Part shown: one piece after another, positions 54,896 through 62,254 of the stretch
How positions within the stretch are numbered: the stretch's first letter is position 1
Layout of the letters: each line of letters opens with the position of its first letter
Source: Pseudonocardia abyssalis
Lineage (GTDB): Bacteria; Actinomycetota; Actinomycetes; Mycobacteriales; Pseudonocardiaceae
Direction: 5' to 3'
Length of the DNA stretch: 64,000 nucleotides
Assembly: GCF_019263705.2 (NCBI RefSeq)
Contig: NZ_JADQDK010000001.1
Span: 3,162,001-3,226,000, forward strand
The notes under the pieces: generated by a model
The model's database searches: none
What the model saw: the letters and a program-made list of their open reading frames with translations, nothing else
Told to the model about the DNA's origin: nothing
Translations under genes and position numbers: made by a program

Positions 54896-56103
54896 CAGCT
54901 CTCCTTGGTGGCGGTGACGATCGCGTCCCAGTACTCGGAGTAGTCCGGCATCCACGGCGTGCGCAGGCGCCCCGCCTGGCCGGGCGCGTCGTAGAGCGCG
55001 ACGCCGGGCCGGCCGTTGCGCACGTGGTCCTCGGCGGCCGGGACGGACACGGCCGGGTGCAGCAACCGGACCGCGTCGACGTTGTCGACCGGCAGTGAGA
55101 CCCGGTAGGCGAACTGGCCGCGCAGCAGGCCGCCGCCGACCTCGTTGGCCTCGGCCCGCTGCGGCAGCATGATCACGCGGATGCCGACCTTGCCCCCCTC
55201 GGCCGCGAGCCGGCGCGCGGCGACGGCCAGGCGCTCGCGGAGCTTGCGGTCCGCGCCGGCCATGCCGAGCAGGGCGAGCCATTCCTCGAGGACGACGAAC
55301 AGCAGGGGCGTACCGGCGTCGAGCGGGAGCACGTCGGCGCGCTGCGGGATGCGGGCCAGCCGGCCGTCCAGTTCGACCACCAGGGCGTCGAGCATCCGGG
55401 CGTGTGCGTCGACGTCGGCGCCGAGCGACTGCCACCGGGCGTGCCGCGAGCCGGCGAACGGACGGAGCAGCACCGACGACGGGTCGCAGCCGGCGATGAG
55501 CGCGTCCGGCGCGGCCGCGAGCTGCTGCAGGACCGCGTACGACAGCCGCGACTTCCCCGAACCGGTGCGGCCCTGAACGATCAGGTGCACGCGGTCGGCA
55601 AAGGAGATCGTCACCGGCTTGCCGAACTCGTCGGCGCCGAGCAGCACGGGCGCGGTCGCCGACGTCCCCGGCGGCCGGTACGGCAGCGGCATCGGGGTCG
55701 TCAGCGGGTCGCGGACGAGCAGCGCGACCCGGACCCAGCCGTGCCGGAACGGGGTCACGCGGACCATTGGCACGCCCATGCCCTCGGCGAGGCGGTGAGC
55801 CTGGGCGCGGTAGTCGTCGACGACCTGGCCCGGCAGCATCCGGACGACGAGCGTCAGCGGCGGGCCGGCCTCGACCGCGACGAGCTGCGGGACCGACGTG
55901 TGCGGGATACGCGCGGCCGTCACGGTGTGGTGGACGAGGTGGGCGCCGTCGACGGTGTCGGTCCACTGCCACCCGAGGTAGCGCGCGTACTCGTCGAGCT
56001 CGCGAGCCTCCCGGCGCCGGCGCCACCAGGCGACCGGACCTCGTCCCTGCTCGGGGACCGCGGATCGAGCGACGACGGCGGTCGTGTGCGGTTCCAGGGT
56101 CAT
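54895..56103 (-). CDS. FtsK/SpoIIIE-type DNA-translocation ATPase (TraB-like)
   Basis: The 402-residue ATPase starts at ATG with GGAG upstream. Walker A is GRTGSGKS (178-185), Walker B is LLFVVLEEWLAL, and the downstream LPQRAEANEVGGGLL region fits the FtsK/SpoIIIE domain. In AICEs this protein moves double-stranded DNA between mycelial cells. It is shorter than FtsK, without N-terminal membrane helices, so it is a reduced TraB-like form. Confidence 0.88.
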   Translation of the reverse strand: MTLEPHTTAVVARSAVPEQGRGPVAWWRRRREARELDEYARYLGWQWTDTVDGAHLVHHTVTAARIPHTSVPQLVAVEAGPPLTLVVRMLPGQVVDDYRAQAHRLAEGMGVPMVRVTPFRHGWVRVALLVRDPLTTPMPLPYRPPGTSATAPVLLGADEFGKPVTISFADRVHLIVQGRTGSGKSRLSYAVLQQLAAAPDALIAGCDPSSVLLRPFAGSRHARWQSLGADVDAHARMLDALVVELDGRLARIPQRADVLPLDAGTPLLFVVLEEWLALLGMAGADRKLRERLAVAARRLAAEGGKVGIRVIMLPQRAEANEVGGGLLRGQFAYRVSLPVDNVDAVRLLHPAVSVPAAEDHVRNGRPGVALYDAPGQAGRLRTPWMPDYSEYWDAIVTATKES

Positions 56104-56264
56104 CGCTCCGCCCCGCTCTCGACCAGCTCCCCGAGCCACACCCAGCCGCCGCAGTCGGGACAGCCGGCCCGCACGAGCGCGGCGAACTCCGTCGCGGTCG
56201 TGCGGGCCGGCTCCCACACGTGAGGACAGTCCTGACACACGAGAACGGCCGCGCGCTCAGGCAT
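56100..56264 (-). CDS. 54-residue zinc-ribbon protein
   Basis: This short gene (MPERAAVLVCQDCPHVWEPA...) has two CxxC pairs, Cys10-x2-Cys13 and Cys34-x2-Cys37, and a Trp-rich segment GGWVWLGELV. It overlaps the FtsK-like start (ATGA) and the end of the next gene upstream. Its position in a coupled operon and its Cys pattern support a real zinc-binding protein, perhaps a nucleic-acid or partner-binding subunit of the transfer machinery. Confidence 0.75.
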   Translation of the reverse strand: MPERAAVLVCQDCPHVWEPARTTATEFAALVRAGCPDCGGWVWLGELVESGAER

Positions 56265-56688
56265 CGACTCGCTCCGCCCGGTGCCGGGCCAGCGCCCGGA
56301 GCCGGGCGAGGGAGAGGCGGTGCGTCTCGCCGTCGAGCGGGAGACTCAGGAAGCACGCCGTGTCGTTGAGGTCCGGGCCGCGCAAGTGCCCCCACACCGT
56401 GACGCGCACGCCGCCGACGAGGCCGCTCACCTCCAACCGGATGTAGTCCTGGTGCTCGAAGCCGGCGGCCGACGGTTCGGGGAGGGCTTCCCCCCAGGCA
56501 ATGAGTGCGTCGACCTGGTCGGCAACGTCGTGCATCGACAGCTGCAACCGCACGGCCACTCCCGTCGGCCCGCGATGCAGCATCTGCACGGCCGCGATGT
56601 CGGGCAGGTCGTCCAGCGGCAGCGTCAGCAGCCCGGCGCCGACGTCGGCCATGTTCCGGGCCAGGCCCGGGATGCGGTGCTCCATCAC
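56257..56688 (-). CDS. element-encoded hypothetical protein
   Basis: I do not recognise this 143-residue protein (MMEHRIPGLARNMADVGAGL...). It has LPDIAAVQMLHRGPTGVAVR, a central YIRLEVSGLVGGVRVTVWG strand pair and a basic C terminus. It overlaps its neighbours on both sides by a few bases, so it is cotranslated. It is one of the small variable genes often present between rep and tra in AICEs. Confidence 0.65.
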   Translation of the reverse strand: MMEHRIPGLARNMADVGAGLLTLPLDDLPDIAAVQMLHRGPTGVAVRLQLSMHDVADQVDALIAWGEALPEPSAAGFEHQDYIRLEVSGLVGGVRVTVWGHLRGPDLNDTACFLSLPLDGETHRLSLARLRALARHRAERVDA

Positions 56689-57083
56689 GCCGCCCCCTCG
56701 GTCGCGCGCGGCTTGGGCGCCTGGCCGGTCGCCGCGGTGGAACGAAGCGCGCCGGCCCGGTACCAGACCTGGACGCCGGTCACCTGGCCCTCGCGGTTCT
56801 TGCGCTCCATCACGCCGACCTCGAAGTCCAGCAGCTCGACCGGCGTGCCGGGGGCGAGCCCCTCCCCCGGGTCCTTCTCGCTCGTGACGCCGACGTTGAT
56901 CAGCTCACGCTGCGGGCGCCCGAACGCGCGGAACTCCGCCGCGAGCTGGGCGACCCACTTGGGCGTGCCGTCCTTGGCCGTCTCCTGTCGGTAGGGGTCC
57001 CCGAACGCCGTCTTCGGCTCGACGCCGAGCAGCAGGACGGAGCTGAACGTGCGGGTCTGGTCGACCTTGAAGTTCTGGATCAC
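56685..57083 (-). CDS. element-encoded hypothetical protein, first gene of the operon
   Basis: The 132-residue protein starts at GTG (MIQNFKVDQTRTFSSVLLLG) with AAGGAG ten bases upstream. It has alternating strands, GDPYRQETAKDGTPKWVAQL and VELLDFEVGVMERKNREGQV, and a basic tail. This type is common in actinobacterial AICE operons as a protein of unknown role. The next 164 bp upstream form the divergent control region with the XRE gene. Confidence 0.65.
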   Translation of the reverse strand: MIQNFKVDQTRTFSSVLLLGVEPKTAFGDPYRQETAKDGTPKWVAQLAAEFRAFGRPQRELINVGVTSEKDPGEGLAPGTPVELLDFEVGVMERKNREGQVTGVQVWYRAGALRSTAATGQAPKPRATEGAA

Positions 57084-57247
57084 GGTTACTGCACTCCTTG
57101 ACGAGTGAGACGTTCGCGTCCTCGACTGAGGACATCTACGTCCGTAGCGTGGAGGACGTACACGTCCCCTGTCAAGGACAAGTCAGACCTCTAGCTGCGG
57201 ACGGTAGCGTCCGGCTCGCAGGACACGACCGTCCCCCTGCTCAATGG
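57084..57247. promoter_or_regulatory. divergent control region of the element
   Basis: The spacer between the minus-strand transfer operon and the plus-strand XRE gene contains a perfect stem-loop palindrome GTCCTC-gact-GAGGAC (57118-57133), a TTGACA on the minus strand (57170-57175) and several related GTCC/GGAC half-sites. These are probable operators of the XRE regulator and the promoters of both transcripts; exact -10 elements are not clear. Confidence 0.5.
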
Positions 57248-57871
57248 ATGAACAACATGGAGATGAACGAAGTCATCCGGCACCGTCGCAGCGAACTGGG
57301 CATGTCCCAGGGCGACCTGGCCGCCAAGGTCGGCGTTGATCGTCGACAGATCCGCCGCTACGAAGCCGGCGAGACGCAGCCGACGCTGTCGGTCGCGAAG
57401 ACCATCGCCCGCGCTCTCGGCATCACGATCGACGAGCTTGCCGGCGACGAGACCCACCGCATCGACCTCACCGGCGACTGGTGGGCGTGCTGGCAGTCCT
57501 GGAAGGACGGCGTGGAGGTGATCAACCCCCACGAGGTCCGGATGAGCCAGCGCGGCGACAATGTCGAGATCGTGGCCGTCACCCGCGGCACCCCGCTCGA
57601 AGGCGGGGGCTACACGTGGCAGGGCGAAATGCGCGTGTGGGACAACGAGGTCCTCATGGGCTGGTACGTCGCCAACGAAGCCGCCGTTCGGTCCAAAGGA
57701 ACGCTGTACTTCAAGCTCCACCAGCACGGCATCAACGCCGTGGGCCGCTGGGTTGGACTCAGCTATGACGGTCCGATCATCAGCGGGTGGAGCGCACTCG
57801 CGCAGACCAAGGACGAGGTCGTGGCGCTAATGGACAAGTTGAAGGCGGACGAGAAGGTGAGCGCGTCATGA
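57248..57871 (+). CDS. XRE family regulator with C-terminal sensor domain
   Basis: The 207-residue protein has an XRE helix-turn-helix (IRHRRSELGMSQGDLAAKVG, RRQIRRYEAGETQPTLSVAK) and a C-terminal domain of about 130 residues with DLTGDWWACWQSWKDGVEVI, MRVWDNEVLMGWYVANEA and YFKLHQHGINAVGRWVGLSY. This domain is known to me only from AICE regulators and probably senses a ligand or partner. ATG at 57248 is taken as start; 57257 and 57263 are possible. Its stop overlaps the next gene (ATGA). Confidence 0.8.
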   Translation: MNNMEMNEVIRHRRSELGMSQGDLAAKVGVDRRQIRRYEAGETQPTLSVAKTIARALGITIDELAGDETHRIDLTGDWWACWQSWKDGVEVINPHEVRMSQRGDNVEIVAVTRGTPLEGGGYTWQGEMRVWDNEVLMGWYVANEAAVRSKGTLYFKLHQHGINAVGRWVGLSYDGPIISGWSALAQTKDEVVALMDKLKADEKVSAS

Positions 57872-58218
57872 CCGAGCCAGCCCCCGAGCAGCTGGAGTGC
57901 GTCGAGGTCGTCATCACGGCCGAGAGCGCCGAGTGGCTTGCCGACTTCACACGTTCGCTCGTCGAGGGTCGACTAGCGGCCTGCGGCCACCACATCGCGC
58001 CGATCAGGGCCATCTACCGTTGGCAAGGGGACATGTTCGACGAGAGGCAGGCGCGAGTGGGCCTTCACACCCGCGCCACGCTCGTGCCAGAGATCATTGC
58101 TCGTGCTGATCGCGATCACGCAGACGATGTGCCGTGCGTGATCGCGATGCCGATCGTGGGTGGGCACCCGAGATACCTTCAATGGATCTTCGAGGAAACT
58201 CGGTCTCCCGGCGATTAG
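57868..58218 (+). CDS. CutA1-like protein
   Basis: The 116-residue product (MTEPAPEQLECVEVVITAES) resembles CutA1 proteins: SLVEGRLAACGHHIAPIRAI followed by YRWQGDMFDERQARVGLHTR and DVPCVIAMPIVGGHPRYLQW with a C-terminal FEET. CutA1 is a trimer of ferredoxin-like subunits linked to metal tolerance and signalling. On a mobile element next to an XRE regulator it may serve as its partner; this is inference. Confidence 0.8.
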   Translation: MTEPAPEQLECVEVVITAESAEWLADFTRSLVEGRLAACGHHIAPIRAIYRWQGDMFDERQARVGLHTRATLVPEIIARADRDHADDVPCVIAMPIVGGHPRYLQWIFEETRSPGD

Positions 58219-58236
58219 CCGCGGAAGTCCGCTCCC

Positions 58237-58581
58237 TTACTCGCAGACGAGCTGCCGAATCTGCTTGAGCACATCCTGCGCTTCCGACCCGGCACTCTGC
58301 CGAAGTACCTGGTCTCCACCCTCGCTCGGATGGAGCACCGCGTTGATCGTGTCGGCGATCGGAGTCCCCAGCCGGAACAGCCGAACCTCCTCATACTGAT
58401 AAGTCGGCATCTCCTGTGGAAGGTGCCCCAACCCGTTAGCAGCCAACGCGTCGTGGATGGCCTTACGAACATGCACACCGAGCTTTCCATAGCCGTGCGC
58501 ATCCCGCAGGACCTCCATCGTCGTGAGGAGAAGCCCTCCGCCCTGCTCAACCTGCTGACGGAGAACGTCGTACCCTGTCAT
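58237..58581 (-). CDS. element hypothetical protein with own promoter
   Basis: The 114-residue protein (MTGYDVLRQQVEQGGGLLLT) has a perfect ribosome site (AGGAGG). It contains TMEVLRDAHGYGKLGVHVRK and IHDALAANGLGHLPQEMPTY, a helical pattern reminiscent of small winged-helix proteins, and a C-terminal helix. I do not recognise it. It is convergent with the CutA1-like gene and has a strong A/T-rich promoter with an operator-like dyad upstream, so it may be a regulator or maintenance protein. Confidence 0.7.
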   Translation of the reverse strand: MTGYDVLRQQVEQGGGLLLTTMEVLRDAHGYGKLGVHVRKAIHDALAANGLGHLPQEMPTYQYEEVRLFRLGTPIADTINAVLHPSEGGDQVLRQSAGSEAQDVLKQIRQLVCE

Positions 58582-58606
58582 ACCTACCTCCTGATCTAGG
58601 GCTGAT

Positions 58607-58649
58607 TTAGAACGTGATCTAAGTTATATCTCGCCTTAAATTTCGTCAA
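58607..58649 (-). promoter_or_regulatory. promoter and operator-like dyad of the 58237-58581 gene
   Basis: On the minus strand TTGACG (58644-58649) and TATAAC (58623-58628) form -35 and -10 elements with a 15-bp spacer. Just downstream lies TTAGA-x6-TCTAA (58607-58622), a perfect dyad, and repeated TGATCTA units. This A/T-rich patch is exceptional in the window. Confidence 0.6.
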
Positions 58650-58697
58650 GAGCCCGCAGGGCCCTGCCCTGCACCCGGCACCGCTCAGGAGAGGCCG

Positions 58698-58831
58698 GGC
58701 TCTCCCTCACGGCGCACCTGTGGCTATCAGGACCGGTGCCGGGCGCATCGGTCGTTCGTCCAGCGGGGCGCTCCACCGATGCGCCCGACCCCGCTCCTGA
58801 TCGGGCGTTGCCTGCGCCGCGAGGGAGAGCC
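58698..58831. other. nested palindrome beside rep, possible replication origin structure
   Basis: Three pairs of complementary arms are nested: outer 58698-58716 with 58813-58831 (18 of 19 match), middle 58726-58732 with 58795-58801, and inner 58741-58752 with 58775-58786 (12 of 12). They lie in the 265-bp gap between the promoter above and the end of rep. A long foldable structure of this sort next to a rolling-circle initiator could be a single-strand origin or a terminator. Confidence 0.6.
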
Positions 58832-58846
58832 AGCTCGGGCACATGG

Positions 58847-60388
58847 TCATGAAGAACCCGTGGCGAGGTCGGCGAGGTAGCGCGCGAGCTGGGAGGCGAA
58901 CTCGGAGCCGTCGTTGACGCAGACGAACCCGCGCCCGTGCTTGAACAGCTCCTTCCGCACCGTCGAGCGCCGGTAGGTCACGCGGCCTGTCGTCTGCTCG
59001 ACTCGCTGCACGCTGATCGTCTTGGTCAGGCCCTTGGCCCGGTACCAGCGCCGCGCGATGCGGCCGGCCGCGATCCCGACCGCCGGTGTCACCTGCCGGA
59101 TCGCCAGCTCACGGCGCAGGCCGCGGTAGCCCCAGAACCGGCCCACGCTTCCCTCCTCGGTGACGTCGGCGTCGGGGCAGCCGCAGTCCGGGCACTCGTC
59201 GCGGTCGGAGTCGTAGCCAGCCCCGCACTCGGTGCACACGCAGACCGTCGTGAGCCACTCGCGCGGCACCTGATGCTGGTACTCCTTGTCCCCGCCGGTG
59301 CCGTACTTGGCGAAGTACATCGCCATCCGGCGCGGGTCGGTGAGCTTGATGCCCTGCGCGTAGTCCACCCCGGTACCCGCGAGGAGGTGGCGGCGGCGCT
59401 GCTCGGGGTCGGGGTGGCCGACGATGTCGGCCCAGGTGATCGAGAGCCAGCGCCTGAAGTCGACCCGGATCGGCTGGCCGGTGGCCGGGTCGTCGACCAG
59501 CGTCGTGCCCATCGGCGGAGTGGTGGACAGGTGGAAGTGCGGGGCGCCCCGGCGCTGGAACTCCTTCTTCCACGGCCCGCGCAACGGCTCACCCCAGGTC
59601 CGGGCGTACCGCTTGCACAGCGCCTGGAAGTGCTTGGTGGCCGCGTCTGCGGTCGGGGCGACGGTGAGCCAGTCGCCGGGGTAGGTGAGCGTGAGCATGG
59701 CCGGGAGACGGCCGCGCCTGTCCTCGGTGGTGCGGCCGGTGTGGTGGCAGCGGGGGCAGCGGTCGAGCTGCTCGTCGTACTCGTGGCGGCAGCCGGCGCA
59801 GACGTGGAAGCGGCCGTAGAGGTAGGTGTAGTCCAGGTCCGAGAGCCGCTCGACCAGGCGGGCGCGGGAACGCCTCGTCCAGGCGGTGATCGTGCCGCGT
59901 GTGGGCAGGGGCTCGGGCATGTCGCCCTCCCAGGTGGCCGCGATGTCGACGTGCTTGCGGCGCCGCTCGAGGCCGCGCTCGTGGGTGCGTTCCGCCCGGG
60001 CGTAGTCGCGGGTGCGGACGCGGAACACGCCGGGGCTGACGACGATCTCCCAGCGCGGTCCCTCGGTGAGCACGCTCGACTCGCCGACGGCGCCGGCCGC
60101 GATGTGCGGGATCAGGTCGGCCGCGTGCTGCACGAGCTCGGCGCTCGGGAACGAGGGGCACCAGAGCGGAGCCGGCTCGACGTCGAGGGCGTTGTCGTCC
60201 TCAGAGCGGACAGATATGGCACATGTGACAAGCCCTTGCCGGGCCGCCAGGCTCGGCCTGGCACCGGCCGCGCCCCGGGCGTCGCCCGGCCTGCCCGCCG
60301 CTCCTGCCTCCGGCCCGCGGCGGGCGGCCGGCGCCGCCCGGCGCGGCCCGTCGCAGTCGGGCACGGCGGCCCGGAGAGACGTCGTCAT
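58847..60388 (-). CDS. RepSA-like replication initiator
   Basis: The 513-residue protein (MTTSLRAAVPDCD...) matches pSAM2-type initiators: motif MLTLTYPGDW (231-240), HUH motif PHFHLSTTPP (His284, His286) and the catalytic-tyrosine region MAMYFAKY (Tyr358). Two zinc-finger-like Cys sets (CAGCRHEYDEQLDRCPRC and CTECGAGYDSDRDECPDC) flank the core. It nicks the element origin for rolling-circle-type replication. The first 50 residues are Ala/Arg/Gly-rich and the start is uncertain. Confidence 0.9.
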   Translation of the reverse strand: MTTSLRAAVPDCDGPRRAAPAARRGPEAGAAGRPGDARGAAGARPSLAARQGLVTCAISVRSEDDNALDVEPAPLWCPSFPSAELVQHAADLIPHIAAGAVGESSVLTEGPRWEIVVSPGVFRVRTRDYARAERTHERGLERRRKHVDIAATWEGDMPEPLPTRGTITAWTRRSRARLVERLSDLDYTYLYGRFHVCAGCRHEYDEQLDRCPRCHHTGRTTEDRRGRLPAMLTLTYPGDWLTVAPTADAATKHFQALCKRYARTWGEPLRGPWKKEFQRRGAPHFHLSTTPPMGTTLVDDPATGQPIRVDFRRWLSITWADIVGHPDPEQRRRHLLAGTGVDYAQGIKLTDPRRMAMYFAKYGTGGDKEYQHQVPREWLTTVCVCTECGAGYDSDRDECPDCGCPDADVTEEGSVGRFWGYRGLRRELAIRQVTPAVGIAAGRIARRWYRAKGLTKTISVQRVEQTTGRVTYRRSTVRKELFKHGRGFVCVNDGSEFASQLARYLADLATGSS

Positions 60389-60575
60389 GCGCTCTGTCCG
60401 AACAGGACGGGCGCAGCGTCGTCGAGGTGCTCCGCGGTGTTCTCGTCCGCCGCCGGGTGCTGACGGGCTGACAGCGATCTGTGACAGCAACGGTCGCGCA
60501 CGGAGCCGTATCCGGGGCCACTCCCCCGCACATCTTCCGGCTGGTGGCGGACGGTGCCGGACCCCGTGGTCTCGG

Positions 60576-60618
60576 TTTGGGAGCGAGGGGCCGTGGGTTC
60601 AAATCCCGCCACCCCGAC
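60576..60618. other. attachment site attR (copy of tRNA-Pro 3' end)
   Basis: This 43-bp sequence equals 53439-53481 exactly but has no 5' half of a tRNA. It closes the 7.2-kb element and is followed by the remains of others. The surrounding 60389-60741 region has no gene. Confidence 0.85.
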
Positions 60619-60669
60619 GACATCCGACCTGCGGAAACGGGTCGGTGCTACGTCGCCCGATGATCGAGA

Positions 60670-60690
60670 TGTAGCAGTTGCTGTAGCAGT
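60670..60690. repeat. direct repeats of tgtagcagt near attR
   Basis: The 9-mer tgtagcagt occurs at 60670-60678 and 60682-60690, and again at 61285-61293 near the next attachment copy. Spacing of 12 bp and closeness to att sites suggest integrase or excisionase arm-binding sites. Confidence 0.45.
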
Positions 60691-60741
60691 AGCTCCCGCA
60701 ACCGCGTGGACCGTGGCGGCCTGACCTGCTCTGATCGACGT

Positions 60742-60960
60742 ATGGCAACCGGGGTCGTGAGGTTCTACAAGGCCGAGAAGGGCTGGGGCGCGATCAGCAG
60801 CCCGGAGCTGCCCGACGGCCTCGACGCCTTCGTCCACTTCAGCGCCATCGAAGCCGAGGGCTACAGGGCGTTCGAGCAGGGCGACCAGGTCGAGTTCGAC
60901 TACGAGCCGGCCCAGCAGGACAGCTTCCGGTTCCGCGCGACGCGCGCACGACGCCTCTGA
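60742..60960 (+). CDS. cold-shock domain protein
   Basis: The 72-residue protein (MATGVVRFYKAEKGWGAISS) has the OB-fold layout with RNP1-like KGWGAI (usually KGFGFI) and RNP2-like AFVHFS, ending in FRATRARRL. It binds single-stranded nucleic acid. The two changes in RNP1 (Trp and Ala in place of Phe) are unusual for housekeeping Csp proteins. It lies among integrative-element remnants, so it may be cargo. Confidence 0.85.
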   Translation: MATGVVRFYKAEKGWGAISSPELPDGLDAFVHFSAIEAEGYRAFEQGDQVEFDYEPAQQDSFRFRATRARRL

Positions 60961-60968
60961 CACCTGGC

Positions 60969-61285
60969 TCATCCCGCCTCCCACTCGATCGCATCGAGCG
61001 CCTGGCACATCTCGTCCATGTTGGTGTGTGCGTAGATCGTCATGGTCACGTCGATGTCGGCGTGCCGGGCGATGGCCTGCACGACGTGCGGCGGCGTCCC
61101 GAGCGACAGCAACGAGCTGACGACGGTGTGCCGCAGGTCGTGCAGCCGAACGCCAGGAAGGCCGGCGCGGAGACGGAGCTTGTCGAAGTCGCGGTTCAGC
61201 GCGCGCGGTTCGAGCGGGTGCCGACCTGCGTGCAGAACACAAGGTCGTGGTCCTGCCAACACTCCCCCGCGGCGGCGGTCGGCAT
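60969..61285 (-). pseudogene. integrase C-terminal fragment, frameshifted
   Basis: On the minus strand LNRDFDKLRLRAGLPGVRLH then DLRHTVVSSLLSLGTPPHVV and HADIDVTMTIYAHTNMDEMC carry the His-x2-Arg, His and Tyr of a tyrosine recombinase catalytic domain. The stretch before it (WQDHDLVFCTQVGT) is in another frame, and the N-terminal two-thirds are missing. It resembles the intact integrase at 53547-54689 and is the remnant of an older element's int. Confidence 0.75.
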
Positions 61286-61399
61286 GTAGCAGTTCTGTAG
61301 CAACGGGGCGTTGTACGCCACCGTCGGGAGCCGTCTCGCGAGAGTGTCTCCGCAGCTCAGACGACCAGGAGAGCCGGAGCGAGACCGTTCCGGCGTGAT

Positions 61400-61446
61400 T
61401 CGGGAGCGAGGGGCCGTGGGTTCGAATCCCGCCACCCCGACCAGGT
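61400..61446. other. third attachment-site copy
   Basis: The tRNA-Pro 3' end recurs with a single base change inside the T arm (ttcgaat for ttcaaat). The following bases (ccaggt, then gatcggcgatcttgc) also resemble the sequence to the right of tRNA-Pro, so the match extends beyond the tRNA. It marks the end of an older element. Confidence 0.75.
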
Positions 61447-61549
61447 GAACGGCACGATCGGCGATCTTGCTGGGCGCGGGATCGGCCGGCACGGAGCAAC
61501 GGGCCTCAACTCTGTTGCCGGGCCGGTACCCCCGCCCGACGATCGACCG

Positions 61550-61912
61550 ATGACCGACGACCCCGACCTCCAGGACGTCATCGACCGCGAGCTGAGGCTG
61601 CAGGACCCCGTCGTGCGGCAGGCGCCCGAGTTGGGCGGCCGGCTGCTGGACCCGGATTTCCATGAGTTCGGCGCATCCGGCCGCGTGTGGGACCGCGCAT
61701 CGATCCTCGCCATGATGGCCGACGACGAGGCTCCCCCACCCGTCACGGACGAGTTGGCCGCGACCCGCCTCGCCGACGACGTCGTCCTCCTCACCTACCG
61801 CACCCGACGCCCCGGCCAGACCGCGCTTCGAAGCTCGGTCTGGCGCCGCCACGGCGACGGCCCCTGGCGGGTCTACTTCCACCAGGCCACCGTCCTGCCC
61901 CCGGCCGGGTGA
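61550..61912 (+). CDS. DUF4440/SnoaL-like protein
   Basis: The 120-residue protein (MTDDPDLQDVIDRELRLQDP) shows DPDFHEFGASGRVWDRASIL, ADDVVLLTYRTRRPGQTALR and a closing WRVYFHQATVL, the NTF2-like fold pattern of DUF4440. Such proteins are enzymes or binding modules of unknown substrate. It is cargo inside the remnant region. Confidence 0.8.
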   Translation: MTDDPDLQDVIDRELRLQDPVVRQAPELGGRLLDPDFHEFGASGRVWDRASILAMMADDEAPPPVTDELAATRLADDVVLLTYRTRRPGQTALRSSVWRRHGDGPWRVYFHQATVLPPAG

Positions 61913-61956
61913 CATCAGATATCCCGATCGATCCTGTCCAGCGCTTCGCGCATGGT

Positions 61957-62254
61957 GCCGGATCTCCCCCGCGTCGACGCGCTCCTTGCCCTGCCGGTCC
62001 AGATGCTCGACCAGCACCCGCCGCGTGATCTTCGGGAGCAGTACGGTCAGGCGCTTCACCTCCGGGAGCTGCACGCCCTTGCCGACCTCGTAGCGCGGAG
62101 TCGGGATCTGCACGAGATCGGCGACGTTGCGCGGCACCAGCTCGTCACGCTCGGCGCTGCTCGGCGCGTTCCGCGGAACGGCGTGGATGAACTGCATCTG
62201 ACTCCCGGACGGGGCGACGGTGAGCTGGTCGCCGGGGCAGGTCGGCGTGAGCAT
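61957..62254 (-). pseudogene. fused remnants of a rep and an integrase gene
   Basis: The minus strand starts like the initiator core (MLTPTCPGDQLTVAPSGSQ, compare MLTLTYPGDWLTVAPTADA of the intact rep). It then passes into integrase-like VPRNVADLVQIPTPRYEVGK and, out of its usual order, VLVEHLDRQGKERVDAGE, which equals an internal part of the intact int. Large deletions have joined the pieces. The frame is open here but the product cannot be functional. Confidence 0.65.

Larger units (their letters stand above)
53439..60618. mobile_element. AICE-type integrative element in tRNA-Pro
   Basis: A 7.2-kb element lies between 43-bp perfect direct repeats (53439-53481 and 60576-60618). All key parts of pSAM2-like elements are present: integrase next to tRNA-Pro, excisionase, an FtsK/TraB-like ATPase, small accessory genes, an XRE regulator and a RepSA-like initiator. 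The genes int to 57083 are on the minus strand and form one operon with overlapping starts and stops. The element looks complete for excision and replication; transfer spread genes (spd) are not clear. Confidence 0.85.

Noticed and set aside
58636..58842. 68-codon minus-strand frame beside rep
   Set aside because: It coincides with the nested palindrome, whose paired arms explain its sequence better than coding does.
61957..62254. Functional small replication or recombination protein
   Set aside because: The frame joins unconnected pieces of rep and int with catalytic parts missing.
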